Below, one piece after another: positions 8,669-14,004 of a stretch of DNA of 14,004 nt. How positions within the stretch are numbered: the stretch's first letter is position 1; the number at the start of each line of letters is the position of its first letter. The translations under genes were made by a program, and so were the position numbers. The stretch is from contig DFYJ01000068.1 of NCBI GenBank assembly GCA_002383325.1, positions 19,925 through 33,928 on the forward strand, given 5' to 3'. Source of the DNA: Candidatus Aminicenantes bacterium UBA4085 (GTDB lineage Bacteria; Acidobacteriota; Aminicenantia; Aminicenantales; UBA4085). The notes beneath the pieces are model-generated. The model had not been told where the DNA came from. It did not search any database and saw only the letters and a program-made list of their open reading frames with translations.

Positions 8669-8691
8669 GACGCCCCCGGATATCGCAAACT
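8663..8691 (+). promoter_or_regulatory. Predicted promoter of the pcnB-like gene
   Basis: A perfect TTGACA (8663-8668) is followed after 17 bases by CAAACT (8686-8691), a poor -10 that keeps only A2, A4 and T6. The -35 is convincing. The -10 is uncertain. The start codon at 8720 follows 28 bases later. Confidence 0.4.
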
Positions 8692-8719
8692 ACCCCCTCC
8701 ATCGGAACGAAACAACAGA

Positions 8720-10000
8720 ATGCACGACCCCTCCCACCAGGCCTCGCGGGGCCAGGACCGCGTCATCCTTGAAGCCCCCCACCACGCGATCGATCGGGCG
8801 GCCATTGATTCCGACGCCCTCAAGATCATGGACCGGCTGGACCGGCAAGGCTTCCTGGCCTGCTTGGTCGGCGGGGCCGTCCGTGACCTGATGCTCGGCC
8901 GCAAGCCCAAGGATTTTGATATCGCCACCGATGCCCGGCCCGGGCAGATCAAGAAGCGCTTCGCCAACGCCTATGTCATCGGCCGCCGCTTCCGGCTGGT
9001 CCATGTCCACTTTCCCGGCGACAAGGTCATCGAGGTGGCCACCTTCCGGCGGGCCGTCCCGCCCGAGGAGGAAGAGGCCCAAGCCGCCCGCGAGGCCGTC
9101 GGCGAGACGATCGAGCCGCTGGATCCCTACGGCACCCCCCGCGAGGACGCCTTCCGCCGCGATATCACCATCAACGCCCTGCTCTACGATGCGGTTTTGG
9201 ACGCCGTCATCGATTACACCGGCGGCCTGGACGACCTGGCCCGTCGGCGGGTCCGGGTCATCGGCGATCCGGCGACGCGTTTCGCCGAGGATCCGGTCCG
9301 CATCTGGCGAGTCATCCGCCACGCCGCCCGGCTCGGCTTCACCATCGAGGCGGCGGCTGAGAAGGCCATCCGATCCCAAGCCGCGTTGGTGGCCGGGTGC
9401 GCCGGGGCCCGTCTGTATGAGGAGCTGAACAAGGACCTGGCCGGCGAGACCCGCCCCGTCTTGGAAAAGCTCCGTCGCTACGGCCTGCTGCGCCATATCT
9501 TGGGGGCCCTGGGCCGGGATTACGAAGCTGATGCGGCCCTCTTCACCAGGCTGCTGACGCTGCTCGAGCGAAGGGAACGGTGCGGGATTCGGGCGGTCAA
9601 GGCGGGGCCCGGAGACGTCTACGCCCTGCTCTTCTATCCTTGGGTGGAGCGGCTCTTCGGCCGGGACGACATCGACATCGGGCGGGTCCTGCACGACGAT
9701 CTTCAGGCCCTGCGGACCGAGGCTACGATACCCAAGCTGGTCCGGGCCGACGCCATCCAGATCCTGTCCATCGCCGGGGCCATGGTCCGAGGACTGCGGA
9801 CGGGCCGGATACGCTGGTCGCTCCAAAAGCGGGCCCACTACGCCCCGGCCGAGCGGCTCTTTTTCCTGGTCACGGAAGGGGCTCCTCCCGGCGACGGCAA
9901 GTCTTACGAAGCCCTCTTCCGGCGGACCTTTCCCCGCGGCGGACTCGGCGACCGTCCGCGGCGCCGCCGCTCCCGCCGTCCCCGTCCCGCCGGGGCTTAA
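8720..10000 (+). CDS. pcnB: Poly(A) polymerase I-like nucleotidyltransferase (class II CCA-transferase/PcnB family)
   Basis: This 426-residue enzyme adds nucleotides to RNA 3' ends. The head domain shows GGAVRDLMLGRKPKDFDIATD (51-71), with metal-binding Asp65 and Asp67, and then IEVATFRR. RRDITINALLYD (146-157) and DPVRIWRVIRHAARLGF (191-207) are the conserved neck motifs. VIGRRFRLVHV (86-96) fits the signature reported to separate eubacterial poly(A) polymerases from CCA-adding enzymes. The N-terminal HHAIDRAAIDSDALKIM also resembles PcnB, and an Arg-rich tail (410-426) is like the basic end of E. coli PcnB. It is slightly shorter than E. coli PcnB. I therefore favour polyadenylation, which marks RNA for decay, but CCA addition cannot be excluded. 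The ATG at 8720 is chosen because an earlier reading would overlap the promoter. Its ribosome binding site is weak. The gene is convergent with nuoN. Confidence 0.88.
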   Translation: MHDPSHQASRGQDRVILEAPHHAIDRAAIDSDALKIMDRLDRQGFLACLVGGAVRDLMLGRKPKDFDIATDARPGQIKKRFANAYVIGRRFRLVHVHFPGDKVIEVATFRRAVPPEEEEAQAAREAVGETIEPLDPYGTPREDAFRRDITINALLYDAVLDAVIDYTGGLDDLARRRVRVIGDPATRFAEDPVRIWRVIRHAARLGFTIEAAAEKAIRSQAALVAGCAGARLYEELNKDLAGETRPVLEKLRRYGLLRHILGALGRDYEADAALFTRLLTLLERRERCGIRAVKAGPGDVYALLFYPWVERLFGRDDIDIGRVLHDDLQALRTEATIPKLVRADAIQILSIAGAMVRGLRTGRIRWSLQKRAHYAPAERLFFLVTEGAPPGDGKSYEALFRRTFPRGGLGDRPRRRRSRRPRPAGA

Positions 10001-11415
10001 AAAATCGAGGCGGCGGCCTGGCGGATGAGGCGCAGGATGCCGCCCGGGAAGATACCCAGGAGGAGGGTGCCGACGAGTCCCAGGAATAGGACCAGCCAGG
10101 CGGGAGCATTCCCGGCTTCAACCTCGACCCCGGCCGCCGGCTCGCGCATGTACAGGGCTACGATAACCCGCAAGTAATAGGCCGCGGCGATCAGGCTGGT
10201 GACAACACCCAGGACCACAAGCGGCACAAGGCCGGCCCGGACGCCGGCTGAAAAGACCAGCCACTTAGCCAGGAAGCCGCCCGTCGGCGGGAAGCCGGCC
10301 AGGGACAGAAGAAGGATGGTGAAGACGGCCCCGATCCAAGGGTAGCGGAATCCCGCCCCGGCCAGTTCGTCGAGGCGGACGAACTCGCGGCCGGTCCGGG
10401 ACATCGCCGTCAGCGCGGCGAAGGCTCCCAGGCCCATGAAAAGGTAAGCGGCCAGATAGAACAGAAGCGAGGACGCGTCTCCCGCCAGCACGGCGATCAG
10501 CATCGTCCCGGCGTGCGAGATGCCCGAGTAGGCCAGCATCCGTTTGAGGTTGGCTTGGCGCAGACCGGCCAAATTGCCGATTATGAGGCTGGCGGCCGAT
10601 ACGGCACTGAGGAAGAGGAACCCCGGTCCTCCCGTCCAGACCTCGCGGGGCATGGAAACTGCGAGCCGGAAGAGGACCAGGAAGGCGGCGACCTTGGGCG
10701 CGACCGCGAAGAAGCCGGAAATCGGCGTGGGAGCCCCTTCGTAGACATCGGGGGCCCACATATGGAACGGGACAAGGGCCAGCTTATACGCCAAGCCGAC
10801 CGTGAAGAGGGCGAAGCCCAGCCAGGCGGCCGGTCCCGATCCCAGGCAGGCGGCGGCCGCGGAGATATCGAAACTCCCGCTCAATCCGAACAGGACGGCC
10901 AGACCGAAGACCATGAAAGCGGCGGCGAAGCTTCCGGTCAGGAAATACTTGACCGCGGCCTCGGCCGCGCGATCATCATTCCGTTTCAGCCCGGTCAGCC
11001 CATAGGCCGAGACCGAGAAAACCTCCAGTCCCAGGAAAACAACCAGCAGGTCCCGCGTCTGGATCATGATCATCAGCCCGGCCGAGGCCAGGAGGATGAG
11101 CCCGTAGAACTCGCCGAAGGCCGCGTCCAGCCGCTGGATCCAGCGCCATCCAAGGAGAACGGCGAAAGACGCGGAGCCGAGAACGAGAAGGCCGGCCAAG
11201 ATGGCCGCGTCATCCAGACGGAGAAGGCCGCCGAAAGCGGAGGCGTCCCGGCCCCACAGGCCGGCGGACAGGACGGCCGAGCCGGCCAGCCAGGCCAGCG
11301 ATAAAACGGCCAGAGGGGACTTCGATTTCCGTTGGCGGAAGGCGTCGAGGAGCAGGATCACGATGGCTCCGGCCGCCGGGAAGACCAGGGGGCCGAGGGC
11401 CGTCAGGGCCTTCAT
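9997..11415 (-). CDS. nuoN: NADH-quinone oxidoreductase subunit N
   Basis: This 472-residue, highly hydrophobic subunit is one of the three antiporter-like proton channels in the membrane arm of complex I (E. coli NuoN is about 485). The key charged residues of the channel are present: Glu131 in VFLGLEVFSVSAYGL, Lys211 in AYKLALVPFHMW and Lys241 in APKVAAF. These correspond by my alignment to E. coli Glu133, Lys217 and Lys247. APDVYEGAPTPISGFF and NLKRMLAYSGISHAG are family hallmarks. The start ATG (11413-11415) overlaps the nuoM stop as ATGA. GGAGG lies 7 bases upstream, which supports coupled translation. It is the last gene of the operon. Its stop shares the TTAA at 9997-10000 with the stop of the convergent pcnB-like gene, and I see no terminator stem there. 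Confidence 0.96.
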   Translation of the reverse strand: MKALTALGPLVFPAAGAIVILLLDAFRQRKSKSPLAVLSLAWLAGSAVLSAGLWGRDASAFGGLLRLDDAAILAGLLVLGSASFAVLLGWRWIQRLDAAFGEFYGLILLASAGLMIMIQTRDLLVVFLGLEVFSVSAYGLTGLKRNDDRAAEAAVKYFLTGSFAAAFMVFGLAVLFGLSGSFDISAAAACLGSGPAAWLGFALFTVGLAYKLALVPFHMWAPDVYEGAPTPISGFFAVAPKVAAFLVLFRLAVSMPREVWTGGPGFLFLSAVSAASLIIGNLAGLRQANLKRMLAYSGISHAGTMLIAVLAGDASSLLFYLAAYLFMGLGAFAALTAMSRTGREFVRLDELAGAGFRYPWIGAVFTILLLSLAGFPPTGGFLAKWLVFSAGVRAGLVPLVVLGVVTSLIAAAYYLRVIVALYMREPAAGVEVEAGNAPAWLVLFLGLVGTLLLGIFPGGILRLIRQAAASIF

Positions 11416-12961
11416 CGCGATCCCTCCCCGCTCCTGTCAGGCCGGGCGGTCAGGGCTTCAGGGGCGGCCGGCACGGCGCCGGGGTCGCCCCTCTCGATGA
11501 GGCGGATGGAGGACTCCACGGAGGCTTCCGTCTTGGACAGGAAGGTGTGCGGGAAGAGCCCCATCCAAAGGATGAGGACGACAATCGGGACGGCCACGGC
11601 GATCTCGCGCAAGGTCATATCGGGCAAGCCCCGGACGCGGTCGTGGACCACCGGGCCGTGCATGACCTTGCGGTACATGGTCAGCAGGTAAGCGGCGGAC
11701 AGGATGACCGTGGGCACGGCCAGGACCGCCCAGATCGGGCGGGCGCCGAAGATGCCGTAGAAGCAGAGCAACTCGCCGACGAAGCCGTTGAGCCCGGGCA
11801 GGCCCAGCGAGGACAGGGCGGCCAGCAGGAAGAAGGAGGCGAAGACCGGCATGACCCGGGCCACGCCCCCGAGATCGGAGACGAGACGGGTGTGAGTCCG
11901 CTCATAGAGGATGCCGACCAGGAGGAAGAGAAGACCCGTGCTCAGGCCGTGGGCCAGCATCTGGAAGACGGCGCCCTGGACGGACTCGAGATTACCGGCT
12001 AGGAGGGCCAGCATGACCAGGCCCATGTGGCTGATGCTGGAGTAGGCGACCAGGGACTTGACGTCCTTCTGGACAAGGGCCATGAGCCCGCCGTACAGGA
12101 TGCCGGCGATGGCCAGCCCAGCCAGGGCCGGTGTGAACCTGCGCGCAGCGTCGGGGAAGAGGGGCATGGCCAGGCGGAGGAAGCCGTAGACGCCCATTTT
12201 GAGCAGGACCGCCGCCAGCAGGACCGAGCCCGCCGTGGGCGCCTCGACATGGGCGTCGGGCAGCCAGGTATGCAGGGGCACCATCGGCACCTTGATGGCG
12301 AAGGCCAGGGCGAAGGCCAGGAAAAGCCACGTCTGGGCCCCCGACGGGACGGCCAGCCGGTAGAGCTCCAGGATGTCAAAGGGGACCGCTGCCCCGGCCC
12401 GGGAAGCCAAGTGGCCGAGGACCAGGATGGCGGCCAGCATCAGCAGGCTCCCGAACATAGTCACCAGGACGAACTTGGTAGCGGCGTAGATCCTGCGCGC
12501 CCCTCCCCAGACGCCGATCAGGAAGGCCATGGGGATGAGCATCGCCTCCCAGAAAACGTAGAAGAGGACGAGATTGAGAGAGGCGAAGACGCCGATGATC
12601 CCGGCCTCCAAGAGGAGCATGAAGAAGAGGAATTCCTTCAGGCGGGCGGTGACGGACGTCCGCGACGACAGCACGGCCAGGGGCATCAGGAAAGCCGTCA
12701 GGGCAATCAGGACCAGGCTGATGCCGTCGATGCCGAGGTGGTACTGAATCCCGCCGCCCAGCCAGGCGGCCCGTTCGACGAACTGGGGCCCGGCCGCGGC
12801 GCCGTCGAAGCGGACGAAGAGCGCGGCCGCTAGGGCCAGGACGAGGAGGGTGACGGCCAGGGCCGCGCCGTAGAGGACCTCCCGCCGGCTGCGGGGAAGG
12901 AAGGCCAGCAGAACGGCGCCCGCCAGCGGCAGGGTCCACAGGATCGTCAGGATAGGGATGC

Positions 12962-12965
<4 letters not shown>
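11412..12965 (-). CDS. nuoM: NADH-quinone oxidoreductase subunit M
   Basis: This 517-residue antiporter-like subunit of complex I matches E. coli NuoM (about 509) in length. Glu140 in FYVFWEAMLIPM, Lys225 in AFAIKVPMVPLHTWLPDAHVEAP and Lys256 in AAVLLKMGVYGF correspond to the essential E. coli Glu144, Lys234 and Lys265. ALVQKDVKSLVAYSSISHMG is the usual broken-helix region. It moves protons through the central part of the membrane arm, powered by quinone reduction. The start codon at 12963-12965 overlaps the nuoL stop in ATGA. No strong ribosome binding site is seen, so translation is probably coupled to nuoL. The order L-M-N is the standard nuo order. Confidence 0.97.

Positions 12966-14004
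<1,039 letters not shown>

Noticed and set aside
10000..10035. T-rich end of nuoN (ATTTTTTAA) as an intrinsic terminator
   Set aside because: No stable stem was found directly before the T run on the minus strand, and the T run encodes the last Ile-Phe codons and the stop.
12027..12833. A 268-codon plus-strand frame opposite nuoM
   Set aside because: Its translation is Gln/Asp/Gly/Glu-rich antisense of transmembrane helices. nuoM on the other strand has all essential charged residues and operon context.

Overview
The window is about 14 kb of GC-rich, densely packed bacterial DNA. It holds nine protein genes (one cut by the window edge) and the 3' part of one RNA gene. The organism is Gram-negative-like: there is a signal-peptide-bearing outer-membrane-barrel protein, a proton-pumping complex I operon, a secreted S9 peptidase and a zinc-ribbon Ser/Thr kinase. 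That gene style resembles Candidatus Aminicenantes or Acidobacteria-type genomes. This is an inference from gene style only, because no phylogenetic marker was aligned. I see no mobile element, CRISPR array, tRNA or integrase, so this reads as ordinary chromosome.

Layout. Positions 1 to about 168 (+) are the 3' part of RNase P RNA (rnpB), ending about 20 bases from the convergent MFS transporter gene (190-1416, -). A divergent promoter region separates that gene from a secreted S9 peptidase (1577-3610, +). Next comes a two-gene unit (+): a membrane-spanning zinc-ribbon Ser/Thr protein kinase (3752-5599) and an exported SH3-like/beta-barrel protein (5638-6753). A short leader frame may be translationally coupled to the kinase. 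A YigZ/IMPACT-family gene (6802-7410, +) has its start codon only 9 bases past a predicted -10 box. It converges on a galactokinase-family gene (7422-8594, -). That gene shares a compact divergent promoter region, with back-to-back -35 boxes forming an inverted repeat, with a poly(A) polymerase/CCA-transferase family gene (8720-10000, +). The last third (9997 to the right edge, -) is the end of a complex I operon, nuoL-nuoM-nuoN, with ATGA overlaps at both junctions. nuoN and pcnB end tail to tail in one shared TTAA.

How the genes work together. The window mixes housekeeping functions: tRNA 5' processing (rnpB), RNA 3' nucleotide addition (pcnB), ribosome-linked YigZ, respiration (nuoLMN) and sugar phosphorylation. 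The one pair that looks like a dedicated functional unit is the kinase with its barrel partner, which may sense or report on the cell envelope. Six promoter-like pairs with 17-18 base spacers, mostly with TTGAC-type -35 boxes, suggest a conventional sigma-70-like housekeeping factor. I did not find a convincing wholly new system. The best leads are the kinase/barrel unit with its leader frame and the galactokinase homologue with a reciprocal E/N exchange in its sugar-binding motif.
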